From assembly GCF_026191675.1 (NCBI RefSeq), contig NZ_JAKRRY010000005.1:62001-126000 (forward strand): a DNA stretch of 64,000 bases, in the 5' to 3' direction. This DNA is from Vibrio qingdaonensis. GTDB lineage: Bacteria > Pseudomonadota > Gammaproteobacteria > Enterobacterales > Vibrionaceae. This document shows positions 44,230 through 53,251 of this stretch, piece by piece (position 1 is the stretch's first letter; every line of letters starts with the position of its first letter). The notes under the pieces were generated by a model, which was not told where the DNA came from, did not search any database, and saw only the letters and a list, made by a program, of their open reading frames with translations. Made by a program: the position numbers and the translations under genes.

Positions 44230-44951
44230 ACCCTATTTCTAGTCCTTCAAAAAACCTTTACCTCGTTCCAACCACCCTCATAACCCTACTACTCGCGCTG
44301 GCTGTATTTCTGCTGGATTCGACATCGGATATTCGACCACGAATACATCGCTACGTTCATTAGGCGCCACTTAACTGTCCTATAGCCCTTCCGTATAACA
44401 GGTAAATTAACCAACGTCCCTCACTACACATATAGCCAATAACAAACCACTCGCAGTCGCTTACCGCTAGCCACGTTTTCATACCGCTCAACGGCTTTGT
44501 TAACCAGCTAATTACCATTCGCCCCAAGGTACAAAGGTACAAAGGTACAAAGGTACAAAGGCGCACCATATTAAAGACGACAATAACCATCACATCCCTT
44601 TAAGGACATATAGACCGTCGCACAACGACTCACACCTATAGCCAACAAAAGACTTAGAAACGAACACGCTCACTAAAACCTAATCGACACGCGCCAGAAA
44701 TTGGAATAGCGAGAGATGACATTGCCAGTAACGATTAAATAATCGTCAACATCAAAGATTCTTACTGCGTATATTCATCTTTGTTATTGATTAAAAAACC
44801 GCCCCAAAAGGCGACGGCGCGAACATCAAAATATTAATAAACTCCAGGCCATCATATGGCGTAGAGCCCCGTCATAGCTAACTCCACTGCGACATCAATA
44901 GTTTTGAATACCCTAGTCAATATTACCCATTTTACGCCATGACCATTTTTG
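44230..44951. other. Non-coding region between FNT-CBS and free CBS genes
   Basis: About 720 bases with no credible gene; a minus-strand open frame through it just translates the repeat. It looks like decayed sequence between the two copies of a duplication. Confidence 0.5.
44526..44561. repeat. Octamer tandem repeat (AAAGGTAC)
   Basis: Three perfect AAAGGTAC units plus partial units at both ends. Confidence 0.9.
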
Positions 44952-44977
44952 CCTTAATCTAGTTTCGAACACAGCAA
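44952..44977 (+). promoter_or_regulatory. Conserved promoter box, free CBS copy
   Basis: Same 26-base box as at 42589 with one substitution (CACA for CACG), about 100 bases before the CBS gene. Confidence 0.7.
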
Positions 44978-45078
44978 CTGCCGACATTATCACGTTTATA
45001 TTTAGTCTTATCGGCAAGCGAATAACCCAATGCGATGTATGTAAATCGCGACCTATAAAAAGAGTAAGGGAACCAGAT

Positions 45079-45606
45079 ATGAACAACATCATTGTAAAAG
45101 ACATTATGAACAACCAACCTATTGCGCTTAGTGCCGAAACACTCACGTCCGTCGCACTGGATGCCCTATTAGACAACAATCAAACCAGTGCTTCTGTCGT
45201 GGATGCTCATGGACGTTTAATCGGTTTCTTTTCTGTGCACGATGCAATGGTGGATCTATGGTGCGAGAATTACCTTCCGCAACAGGATCAAAAAGTCGTC
45301 GACATTATGAATCGTGATGTTGTCGCGATTAACGCGAAAGAGACGTTAGTTAACGTTATCGAAGCACTGTGTATCGATAAAGAGCAGCTGTACCCAACAT
45401 CATCTATGGGCTATGCCACAAACTTAACTACCGCTTCTGTAGAAGAGCGTGCAAAAGCAATGAAAGTGAACAAGCCACAAGTGCTGCCCGTGCTTGAAGA
45501 CGGAAGACTTGTCGGCTGTATCTCTCGTTTAGAAGTCATGCAGGCGATTCGCCCTACTTACGGTAAGCGTTTGAATATCGTCGAACCAGAACGTGCGACG
45601 GCATGA
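45079..45606 (+). CDS. Free-standing CBS domain pair protein
   Basis: A 175-residue soluble protein. ATG 45079 follows AAGGGA. It aligns along its whole length with residues 307-482 of the FNT-CBS fusion: IMNNQPIALSAETLTSVALDALL, GFFSVHDAMVDLWCENY, MNRDVVAIN, ERAKAMKVNKPQVLPVLEDGRLVG. Its first Met matches the internal Met of the fusion. CBS pairs bind adenosine nucleotides and gate partner proteins. It may regulate the FNT channel in trans. Same promoter box and same downstream hairpin as the fusion gene. Confidence 0.92.
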   Translation: MNNIIVKDIMNNQPIALSAETLTSVALDALLDNNQTSASVVDAHGRLIGFFSVHDAMVDLWCENYLPQQDQKVVDIMNRDVVAINAKETLVNVIEALCIDKEQLYPTSSMGYATNLTTASVEERAKAMKVNKPQVLPVLEDGRLVGCISRLEVMQAIRPTYGKRLNIVEPERATA

Positions 45607-45652
45607 TGAACTCATTTTAAAAGTTTTTGGTTAGGAAATAAGTCGTTTGGCC

Positions 45653-45681
45653 AAAAAAAGCCCCGGTGTAAAAACCGGGGC
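45653..45681 (-). terminator. Terminator of the alkyl sulfatase gene, copy 2 of the duplicated hairpin
   Basis: Stem GCCCCGGT/ACCGGGGC; read on the minus strand it is followed by a T-run (complement of A 45653-45659). It lies 22 bases after the sulfatase stop, and it can also close the CBS gene. Confidence 0.8.
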
Positions 45682-45702
45682 ACCTTTGTTAAAGATAATA
45701 AA

Positions 45703-47724
45703 TTACTTTGTCGGCATGGGTAAAATTTCAAACATGCCATCGAACTTATCAAGCGTACCTGCTAGCTGCTTAAGTAGTGAAGCATCACCCTTAACGCCTG
45801 CTTGACCGGATTTAAATAACTCGTCCAATGTCGTCTCACCTAATACGACTTTGGTGAAGTCTGTTTTGTTGATAATCAGTTCAAAATCAACCGCAGGAAT
45901 AGCGTCTACTTCAATGTTCGACATATTGGCATTCGATACTTCACCGTAGTAACGCTCTTCAAGATCTGGGTGGTAAACACCGAAGTTAAAGTCCAGTCCC
46001 GCCGCCTCAGCTTTTGGTGCGTTCATGCTTACCGCAATGAAATCTAAGAACATGCCAGTTGGCGTGTTAGCAATCACATCCGATGACGCCAGTTTAATTG
46101 ATGGCTGAATATCACCAGTACGCAGCTCTACCGCACCTTGCAAATAACTGTTACGCCATGCCATAGTTTCTGATTGGTAGCCTTGTTGTTCAAAGCTGTC
46201 GGCCAATGCAAAACGGTAATCGATATTATTTGGGTCGCACTGCACTAAGTCATTAAACAATTGAGACGCTTCTTGATACTCACCCGCTTTAAAATGCGTC
46301 ATACCTGCTTTGTAGAGCGTATCTGCACCTGCGGCATTCACGTAGACACAAGACTGGTCTTGAGTCTGCAGCGGATTGGTATTTACCGGGTTCATGTCGT
46401 GGTAACCCAAATAAAGGTTAACAACGGCACGAGCATTATGACTGTATGAGCCGTGGTAGCCGTTAGTATGCCAAGTATCAATTTGAGATTGAGGTACTAT
46501 ACCCTCAATTTCGCGGCCTACGTCGTGGATCGTCACGCCATGATTGGCTAAACGCATCGCTTGGTTATGAATAAAGCCATAGTTATCACGTTGTAGCGTC
46601 ATATATTGTGAGATTTCGTTCACGTCAGTATCGGCGTTATTCCACACTGGCGCGGAGTGAGCCGCATGGATATTGTCGACTAAACCGCTATCAACAAAGC
46701 GCAGCTTCAATTCTGTTAGGTATTTCGTCCATACCAATGAATCACGCACTTTAGCGCCACGGAAAGTGTAGATATTGTGCATACCATCATAGGTAAGCTC
46801 TGCGGTATTCAACGAACGATACTGCGGAACATACAAAACAATCTCTGCCGGCGCTTCTGCACCAGGCATATTAATCGCATGGAACTCTAGCCCATCAATA
46901 GTCACGGTTTTTTCGCGCTCTTGAATCTCAGTCGTTGGCGCTACTAACGTCACTTCACCGCGAGAAGTCCCTAACCCTAATGCGTTATCCACTATGCCTT
47001 TGGTATTGTTATCTAGCGTCGTGCCATATTGATAGTTTGCGCGGCGCCCCATCGCAGTCCCTGCGATCACATTTTCATCGGCCAGCTCTTTAATGAAGTC
47101 TTTAGGTGCGTATATTTTCGCACCGTCAGCAAAGTCTCCAGACTCTACGATGCCACGTGAACCACCAAAGTGATCCGCGTGCATATGAGAGTAAATCATG
47201 CCAGTGATTTTGTGTTCACCATTAATCGCTGGAAGATGCTGCTTGGCAAAATCCCAAGAAGCCGCTGCTGCTTGGCGTGAAAGTAGTGGATCGTGAATGA
47301 CATAACCGTTGTCAGTACGATAGATGGTCATATTTGATAAATCTGCACCACGGATTTGGTATACACCGTCCGTGACTTCATAGAGACCACCAGCCGCATA
47401 ATTGAGCATGCCTTGACGCCAGATAGACGGGTTAACCGAAGGGGGTAAGTCATCAACTGACATATCCGTCATATAATTAAAGCGCTGTTTAAGTTCCCCG
47501 GCTTCGTGAGTGCCAAATTCAGCAATGAGTCCACGTTTGGTACGCTCAAATGCGGATGTATCTTCCCACGGTAGAATCTTCGCAACTGCCGCATTAGCTT
47601 TCGTAGTATGCTCGGATGCTGGTTTGCCTTCATATGTGTCGATAGAAGCGTAATCATTGGCCGCAGCGCCAAACGACACAAGAACCGCTAATGATAGGAC
47701 TGAAGGAGCAAAACAAGTTTTCAT
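45703..47724 (-). CDS. Zinc-dependent alkyl sulfatase (SdsA-type, metallo-beta-lactamase fold)
   Basis: A 673-residue periplasmic enzyme. ATG 47724 follows AGAGG. Signal peptide MKTCFAPSVLSLAVLVSFGAAA. The N-terminal MBL domain carries YSHMHADHFGGSRG (Zn ligands), with AHSAPVWNN further on. The central helical dimerisation domain holds GYHDMNPVNTNPLQ and YKAGMTHFKAGEYQEASQLFND. The C-terminal ~110 residues are SCP2-like. Layout and length match SdsA1-type alkyl sulfatases, which hydrolyse primary alkyl sulfates such as SDS. Divergent LysR gene upstream. Confidence 0.93.
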   Translation of the reverse strand: MKTCFAPSVLSLAVLVSFGAAANDYASIDTYEGKPASEHTTKANAAVAKILPWEDTSAFERTKRGLIAEFGTHEAGELKQRFNYMTDMSVDDLPPSVNPSIWRQGMLNYAAGGLYEVTDGVYQIRGADLSNMTIYRTDNGYVIHDPLLSRQAAAASWDFAKQHLPAINGEHKITGMIYSHMHADHFGGSRGIVESGDFADGAKIYAPKDFIKELADENVIAGTAMGRRANYQYGTTLDNNTKGIVDNALGLGTSRGEVTLVAPTTEIQEREKTVTIDGLEFHAINMPGAEAPAEIVLYVPQYRSLNTAELTYDGMHNIYTFRGAKVRDSLVWTKYLTELKLRFVDSGLVDNIHAAHSAPVWNNADTDVNEISQYMTLQRDNYGFIHNQAMRLANHGVTIHDVGREIEGIVPQSQIDTWHTNGYHGSYSHNARAVVNLYLGYHDMNPVNTNPLQTQDQSCVYVNAAGADTLYKAGMTHFKAGEYQEASQLFNDLVQCDPNNIDYRFALADSFEQQGYQSETMAWRNSYLQGAVELRTGDIQPSIKLASSDVIANTPTGMFLDFIAVSMNAPKAEAAGLDFNFGVYHPDLEERYYGEVSNANMSNIEVDAIPAVDFELIINKTDFTKVVLGETTLDELFKSGQAGVKGDASLLKQLAGTLDKFDGMFEILPMPTK

Positions 47725-47786
47725 AGGGAACCTCTTTATCATTCGATATTGGATATGAGGCTAATTTAAAGGTTTGACACATAACA

Positions 47787-47806
47787 ATACATGCATGACA
47801 CTGTAT
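47787..47806. promoter_or_regulatory. Candidate LysR operator between sulfatase and its regulator
   Basis: The inverted repeat ATAC-N12-GTAT lies midway in the 117-base divergent gap and contains ATGCAT. TTGACA (47774-47779) next to it could be the -35 element of the LysR gene. Spacing fits LysR-type sites. Confidence 0.4.
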
Positions 47807-47841
47807 TTATCACATCACAAATCGTTATGTATGAGGCCGTA

Positions 47842-48762
47842 ATGTTTCATGACTTTGATCTCAATCTGCTAAAAGTGTTTGTCGCTGTTTATCGTCATCA
47901 ATCAATAACTCGCGCCGCCGATGATATGGGACTCACACAGCCAGGTGTCAGTGGTTTACTAAAGCGATTACAAAAACAAGTCGGTAGCCCTTTGTTTGTT
48001 CGCTCGGGGCGAGGCATTGCCCCCACACAACACGCTCAGGAACTCATTAAGCAAGTAGAGCCTGCACTCATTCAAATTAATAACGCGCTAGAAAGCTTAG
48101 AAGGCTTTTCTGTTCAGCATCCTAGAAAATTTGTTGTTTATACTTCCGAACCGATTATGCTGATGCTGCTACCAAAAATTGAAGCCGATACGCAGTTAGG
48201 TAATGTGTCAATTGAGCTGCAACCGGCGCATGCTAACGAAGAACACCTATTTCAAGGTTTAAATCAACATCAAGCCGATCTCGCGATTGATTTTACCAAC
48301 TACTCTTCTGCGTCTTATTTTACCGAAGCATTATTTACCGATGATGTTTGCGTCATTGCGCGCAATGCACACCCACGAATTAAAGGCACCATTAGCAAAG
48401 AACAGTATTACCAAGAAAAGCACATTACATTAAAGTTACGCAGGGAGGATGCGTATTTAGCGGATTATTTCACCGAAGAAGAGTTACACGAACGTATGGT
48501 AGCCGCAGAATGTACCTCACTGGTATCGCAAATGTCGATGGTATCGGCCAGTGACTGTGTCGCCACCATCGCTAGAAGTATCGCTCACATGTTTGCCGAT
48601 AAATTTGATGCCCAAGTGCTTGATACCCCGTTTACTGGTATTCCTGTTCACTATCAGTTAGTTGCCCACAATAGAGAACGGCACAGCCCTGCGAATATGT
48701 GGTTACGCAATAAGATTCAAACGTATTTCTCTATATCGTCCGATAATTCCCTCTTGCGATAA
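47842..48762 (+). CDS. LysR-type regulator divergent from the alkyl sulfatase
   Basis: A 306-residue regulator. ATG 47842 follows GAGG and begins MFHDFDLNLLKVFVAVYRHQSITRAADDMGLTQPGVSGLLKRLQKQVGSPLFVR, a LysR DNA-binding domain of the NodD/LeuO-like branch. The effector domain resembles LysR substrate binding proteins of this branch (FVVYTSEPIMLMLLPKIE). It probably controls the sulfatase gene. The inducer may be an alkyl sulfate or its alcohol (inference). Confidence 0.9.
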   Translation: MFHDFDLNLLKVFVAVYRHQSITRAADDMGLTQPGVSGLLKRLQKQVGSPLFVRSGRGIAPTQHAQELIKQVEPALIQINNALESLEGFSVQHPRKFVVYTSEPIMLMLLPKIEADTQLGNVSIELQPAHANEEHLFQGLNQHQADLAIDFTNYSSASYFTEALFTDDVCVIARNAHPRIKGTISKEQYYQEKHITLKLRREDAYLADYFTEEELHERMVAAECTSLVSQMSMVSASDCVATIARSIAHMFADKFDAQVLDTPFTGIPVHYQLVAHNRERHSPANMWLRNKIQTYFSISSDNSLLR

Positions 48763-48879
48763 TCCTTCGTCCAAAAACACGTCGACCTATAAAACGTAGC
48801 ACCATAAATACAAACAACTACGGGTAGAAAAAGTGACCTCTACCTACCCGTGACTCTATTTCACCACTGCCAATCGCGC

Positions 48880-50217
48880 TTATAAATTCCGCATGCGCTT
48901 TTTCAGCCTTGCCAGTTCAATTTCGCTGGTGCGTACGGTCAATTTAATATGCTCATAATCGTACTCTTCTTTCGTCACGCTCATACTAGAGCGGATCTCT
49001 CCTACCACGCCATTAGCGGTATAAGGCACGATAATTTCTTCTTCGATCATCCCCTGCTCTGCCACACCAACAATGTATTTATGCAGTTTTTTAATATCAA
49101 GGGGATCACGAGTGGACGTGAACATCGCATCAGGGAACTCTTCCAATAACGCTTGCTGTTGCTCTGCACTCAAACGGTCGGACTTATTCAATACCAACAG
49201 CTTTTCGCTGTCTTCTACGCCAACTTGACCCAACACTTCGTGGACCACATCAAGTTGCGCACGGAACGAAGCATCAGAGGCATCGACAACATACAGCAAC
49301 AATGACGCATCATGGGCTTCCGCTAGTGTTGAGTGAAATGAAGCGACTAAATCGTGAGGAAGCTTTTTGATAAAGCCAACCGTATCTGATACCAAGATCC
49401 TAGGTTGAGTAATGGGTTGCAGCGCACGAACTGTCGTATCAAGTGTCGCAAACAGTTTATCCTCACCCACGACATCCGTCGCCGTCAGAGCGCGCATCAT
49501 TGAAGATTTTCCGGCATTGGTATAGCCAACTAAAGCAACACAAAATAGCTCAGAACGTTGTGAACGTCGGTTCTTCAATTCATTCTGTACGCTTACAAGC
49601 TCACGTTTTAAGTCTGCTAGTTGGTCTCGCACTTTTCGGCGGTCGAGCTCTAATGATGTTTCACCAGCACCCTGACCCATCTGACGTTCTTTATCACCAT
49701 TTTCAGTTTCGCGAAGCCTTGGAACTAGGTAATTAAGGCGCGCAATTTCAACTTGTAAACGTGCGGTACGGGTACGAGCGTGACGGCTAAATATCTCAAT
49801 AATTATGCCAGTACGATCAAATACTTCCACGCCCAGCTGGCTTTCTACGTTACGTAGTTGAGATGGACTTAAATCACAATCAAATACCACTACGTCTGCA
49901 GTTTGAGAAGGCAAGGTTTCAGCATCAAGATCAGAAAAATCCGTTTCATCAAAAAGATCGTCATATTCCGCTTCTTCTATGGAACCTTGATACCCCGTCA
50001 ACTGAGCAATTTCAGCCAACTTACCCACACCAAGTACGCTGGCTTTTTGTGTCGAGCTTTGCTTTTGCGACTGGGAGCCAACCACTTTAAACCCTAAGGT
50101 TGTTACTAAACGAGCAAGTTCCGCGAGAGACTCTTTCGCTTCATCACCTTTAAATTCCGGCGTGGTAATGGAAATAAGTAACGCGTTATTGCGTGCTGCT
50201 TTTGCTGTTAGTTTCAT
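48880..50217 (-). CDS. HflX-like GTPase
   Basis: A 445-residue ribosome-associated GTPase. N-terminal HflX domain ends with LRNVESQLGVEVFDRTGIIIEIFSRHARTRTARLQVEIARLNYLVPRL. G motifs: GYTNAGKSS (about 230), DTVGFIKKLPHDLVASFHSTL and NKSD. Residues about 80-105 are an acidic insertion (EEAEYDDLFDETDFSDLDAET) not usual in HflX. No hfq or hflKC adjoin, so this is probably a second HflX. HflX splits stalled or stressed ribosomes. Confidence 0.9.
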   Translation of the reverse strand: MKLTAKAARNNALLISITTPEFKGDEAKESLAELARLVTTLGFKVVGSQSQKQSSTQKASVLGVGKLAEIAQLTGYQGSIEEAEYDDLFDETDFSDLDAETLPSQTADVVVFDCDLSPSQLRNVESQLGVEVFDRTGIIIEIFSRHARTRTARLQVEIARLNYLVPRLRETENGDKERQMGQGAGETSLELDRRKVRDQLADLKRELVSVQNELKNRRSQRSELFCVALVGYTNAGKSSMMRALTATDVVGEDKLFATLDTTVRALQPITQPRILVSDTVGFIKKLPHDLVASFHSTLAEAHDASLLLYVVDASDASFRAQLDVVHEVLGQVGVEDSEKLLVLNKSDRLSAEQQQALLEEFPDAMFTSTRDPLDIKKLHKYIVGVAEQGMIEEEIIVPYTANGVVGEIRSSMSVTKEEYDYEHIKLTVRTSEIELARLKKRMRNL

Positions 50218-50381
50218 TATCTAATGCATCTATGCACCTAAGTGCAAACCTAGTAGTTGGTCTAAAGTGGCGTGATCCTACGCTGTTATTGACAAGCTTG
50301 ATAGAGCAATAACAGGCTAAATACAAAATGATTACGCTAGACTGATTGCCCAAGGAGGGAGTGTCCTCTAAATCTAATGCT

Positions 50382-50681
50382 TTAATAACCCATCTTACTC
50401 AGCGCACCTGATATGAGTGCATTGAACTTAGGCAAGCTTGGGTACACGTCCAATCGCTTGCCATTAGGAACGGAATAACTGAATGAAACCGAGTCTTCCA
50501 ACTCTTCAAATTCTATTCCCTTCTTCGATATAAACACTTTTTTCTCTTTGGATCCTAGCTTCTCCAGATTCAATAAATCATCTCGACTAAGTACTAAATC
50601 ATAATTTTTGAAATCAAAATCCAAACGAAAAAGTGCATTTGTTTTATCGATTAACTCGTAATTTGAACTGTCACCATTCAT
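50382..50681 (-). CDS. Uncharacterised 99-residue protein next to a LexA box
   Basis: I do not recognise the family. ATG 50681 has GGAGGA about ten bases upstream. The protein is charged and soluble (FRLDFDFKNYDLVLSRDDLLNLEKLGSKEKKVFISKKG), ending LISGALSKMGY. A consensus-like SOS box lies 127 bases upstream, so damage induction is possible. Confidence 0.65.
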   Translation of the reverse strand: MNGDSSNYELIDKTNALFRLDFDFKNYDLVLSRDDLLNLEKLGSKEKKVFISKKGIEFEELEDSVSFSYSVPNGKRLDVYPSLPKFNALISGALSKMGY

Positions 50682-50807
50682 AAGCCCTATCCTCCGAACA
50701 AACCATACCTGCCATCCCTACAAACCGCCTTATTTCCTCTACCGTGCCTGGGTCCAATTTTTCTTTTACTCTACAAAACACATTAGACAGACACCCCAAC
50801 CCAAACA

Positions 50808-50823
50808 CTGTCTAAATATACAG
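50808..50823. promoter_or_regulatory. Candidate LexA (SOS) box
   Basis: CTGTCTAAATATACAG fits the gammaproteobacterial CTGT-N8-ACAG pattern with an AT-rich centre and flanking A/T (ACTG...CAGTAT). It lies between the 99-residue gene (minus) and the DUF4823 lipoprotein (plus, 207 bases away); either could be controlled. The rest of this 349-base gap shows no gene. Confidence 0.5.
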
Positions 50824-51030
50824 TATATTTTGTAGCTTGTGTATCCCCACGCTACTGAATCGGGTGAATTCTGCATATCCTATGCTTAACCCGTCTGTTG
50901 AATAGGCAAAATTCATACACAACTTCACACATGACTCACAGACTGTTTCATTAAGTCCTGATAACCTCAGCCCATTAACTCTCGAATAAATTCACCTCCA
51001 CACATAGAGTTAGGGGAGAAAAATATCTAC

Positions 51031-51561
51031 ATGAAAAAACTCATCTTTCTGGTTTCAGCTATAGCACTTAGCGGATGTGCCGACACTCATAAATTGAACG
51101 TATCTGAACAAAGTAGTACGAATAAAATTGCGCCTTCTTCGTCCGTTTATATCGCACTTTCACATGATGGGAGCTACGGAGAAAAATATTATAACGGGTC
51201 AGGAAAAATGCTGAGTAACATCATTAGAGCTCGGGTTATTGCGCAAATACACGATGTATCGGTAGCCACTACCCCTGAATCATTAAGGGCAGCTCTGGCA
51301 ACCGCATCAGAAAAACACTATGACTATTTGCTGTATCCAACCATTATGCACTGGGAAGACAGAGCAACGGAATGGTCAGGGAAACCAGATAAAGTCGAGG
51401 TTAAGATTAGTACCTGGGATGTGAGCGCTGACCAAGAAGTGAATTCTGTTATCATTGAAGGTAAAAGCGGCCTCGGTACATTTGGCGGCGACCACCCTCA
51501 AGATTTGCTACCGCAACCAATCTCTGAATACTTAGATACTTTGTTTGATAGCAACGTGTAG
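51031..51561 (+). CDS. DUF4823 lipoprotein
   Basis: A 176-residue lipoprotein. The lipobox LSGC puts the lipidated Cys at 16. SSSVYIALSHDGSYGEKYYNGSGKMLSNIIRARV and YDYLLYPTIMHWEDRATEWSGKPDKVEVKISTWDV match DUF4823. Family function unknown; an envelope location is expected. Confidence 0.9.
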   Translation: MKKLIFLVSAIALSGCADTHKLNVSEQSSTNKIAPSSSVYIALSHDGSYGEKYYNGSGKMLSNIIRARVIAQIHDVSVATTPESLRAALATASEKHYDYLLYPTIMHWEDRATEWSGKPDKVEVKISTWDVSADQEVNSVIIEGKSGLGTFGGDHPQDLLPQPISEYLDTLFDSNV

Positions 51562-51645
51562 TTTCTTATTGCACGCGCACTGCTTTATAACGCTAACCGT
51601 GCACCGCTACTTCTCATTCATAAAACCGGATTTTCCGTTTTTCAG

Positions 51646-51674
51646 GCAAAAAAAGAGCCGCTTTTTAGCGGCCC
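51646..51674 (-). terminator. Rho-independent terminator of guaC
   Basis: On the minus strand GCCGC/GCGGC with loop TAAAAA is followed by TCTTTTTTTGCC, 32 bases after the guaC stop. Confidence 0.85.
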
Positions 51675-51703
51675 TCATTCAACAAATTTTGCTCAGCTTT
51701 CGC

Positions 51704-52750
51704 TTATGCGTCTTTGCCGTAAACGTTGTTCTCTTGCTCTTGTACACGGATGAACGTGGTACGCTTCGTTAGCTCTTTAAGCTTTGCTGCGCCTACGTAG
51801 GTACAAGTTGAACGTACACCACCAAGGATGTCTGAAATCGTATCGTTCACGTCGCCACGGTAAGGAAGAAGCACTGTTTTGCCTTCTGCTGCGCGGTATT
51901 TAGCAACGCCACCTGAGTGCTTCGCCATTGCGCTTTCTGAAGACATACCGTAGAACTTCATGAACGTCTTACCGTCTTTCTCGATAAGCTCACCACCAGA
52001 CTGTTCGTGACCCGCTAGCATTCCGCCAAGCATCACGAAATCTGCGCCGCCGCCAAATGCTTTTGCAACATCACCGGCACAAGCACAACCGCCATCACCG
52101 ATGATCATGCCGCCAAGGCCGTGTGCTGCGTCTGCACACTCGATGATTGCAGAAAGCTGAGGGTAACCTACACCAGTTTTAACACGAGTCGTACAAACAG
52201 AACCAGGGCCAATGCCCACTTTAACAATGTCTGCGCCTGCTAGAATAAGCTCTTCACACATGTCGCCTGTTACTACGTTACCCGCAGAAATTGTTTTCGT
52301 TGGGAACTCAGCGCGTACACGTTGAACGTAGTCAACGAGGTGCTCAGAGTAGCCGTTAGCAATATCGATACAGATGAATTCTAGGTCTTCGCTCAATGCC
52401 AAGATTTCTTTCGTTTTTTCGAACTCTCTGTCAGAAGTACCTGTAGAAACGAACACTTTGTTCAACGTCTCTTTATCCGCACCTTTTACGAATTCAGCCC
52501 ACTGCTCTACTGTGTAGTGCTTGTGCATTGCCGTCATTACGCCATGCTTCGCGAGCTCAGTTGCCATTTCGAAGCTACCAACAGAATCCATGTTCGCTGC
52601 AATTACTGGTGTACCAGACCATTGACGACCGCTGTGCTTGAATGTAAACTCGCGGGTTAAATTTACTTGAGAACGACTTTTAAGAGTTGAACGCTTAGGG
52701 CGAAACAGTACATCTTTAAAGCCTAACTTAAGTTCTTGTTCGATACGCAT
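51704..52750 (-). CDS. guaC: GMP reductase
   Basis: A 348-residue enzyme aligned along its length with E. coli GuaC (347): [66 protein letters not shown] with the catalytic Cys (about 186), and [16 protein letters not shown]. It converts GMP to IMP with NADPH and ammonia release. Its terminator follows, and a hairpin plus promoter lie upstream. Confidence 0.97.
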   Translation of the reverse strand: MRIEQELKLGFKDVLFRPKRSTLKSRSQVNLTREFTFKHSGRQWSGTPVIAANMDSVGSFEMATELAKHGVMTAMHKHYTVEQWAEFVKGADKETLNKVFVSTGTSDREFEKTKEILALSEDLEFICIDIANGYSEHLVDYVQRVRAEFPTKTISAGNVVTGDMCEELILAGADIVKVGIGPGSVCTTRVKTGVGYPQLSAIIECADAAHGLGGMIIGDGGCACAGDVAKAFGGGADFVMLGGMLAGHEQSGGELIEKDGKTFMKFYGMSSESAMAKHSGGVAKYRAAEGKTVLLPYRGDVNDTISDILGGVRSTCTYVGAAKLKELTKRTTFIRVQEQENNVYGKDA

Positions 52751-52825
52751 TGTGTAAATTCCTTAATTTAGTAGTACATGTTCCAGTGGGCATCTATCTT
52801 GTCTAACTGTCACAAATGACATCTA

Positions 52826-52854
52826 AGCATAGTGCGTTGATAACTCGTTGGCAG
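52826..52854 (-). promoter_or_regulatory. Candidate guaC promoter
   Basis: Minus strand: CTGCCA (52849-52854), 17 bases, TATGCT (52826-52831), about 75 bases before the ATG. The -35 element lies in the 12-base sequence that recurs in the hairpin loop at 52891. Confidence 0.5.
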
Positions 52855-52877
52855 ACGATTTACCTTTCTTCGGACAC

Positions 52878-52912
52878 AAAAAAACCGGAGCGTTGGCAGA
52901 CGCTCCGGTTTT
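52878..52912. terminator. Strong hairpin upstream of guaC
   Basis: A perfect 12-bp stem AAAACCGGAGCG/CGCTCCGGTTTT with loop TTGGCAGA has T-runs in both directions. It lies 340 bases beyond nnr on the minus strand, so it could end nnr transcripts or an unseen RNA. Confidence 0.75.
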
Positions 52913-53251
52913 CAGCATTATAGGTCGGGATATTTTTCTTACAAGACTGCATTTTTATTTTTTTTTGTGATACCATTTCGAACATCTGCAAATCTGCTCA
53001 TTACGCCCCGAATAAACCTCGCCCCGAACAACCAGTAACTTACTAATTTAAAACACAATAATCCAAATATCGCCCATTTGGCACTGTCGCTACAAACGAC
53101 CTCGCCCTGTTCAAAAAATCAGCAAGCAAACGATTAGCTCACTTCCTAGCCGCACCAATTGGCTTATTTGCTGTTTAATAAGTGCACAGCACACCAATTT
53201 TTGATGACCGTTTTCGTGAAAAAACACAAAACAACATATTTATTTACAACA
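52913..53251. other. AT-rich region between nnr and the guaC hairpin
   Basis: About 340 bases, AT-rich with a T-tract near 52955-52970. No gene is supported. Confidence 0.4.

Noticed and set aside
44360..44593. Minus-strand 77-codon frame with CTFVPLYLCTLG
   Set aside because: It translates the AAAGGTAC repeat; no ribosome site or recognisable protein.
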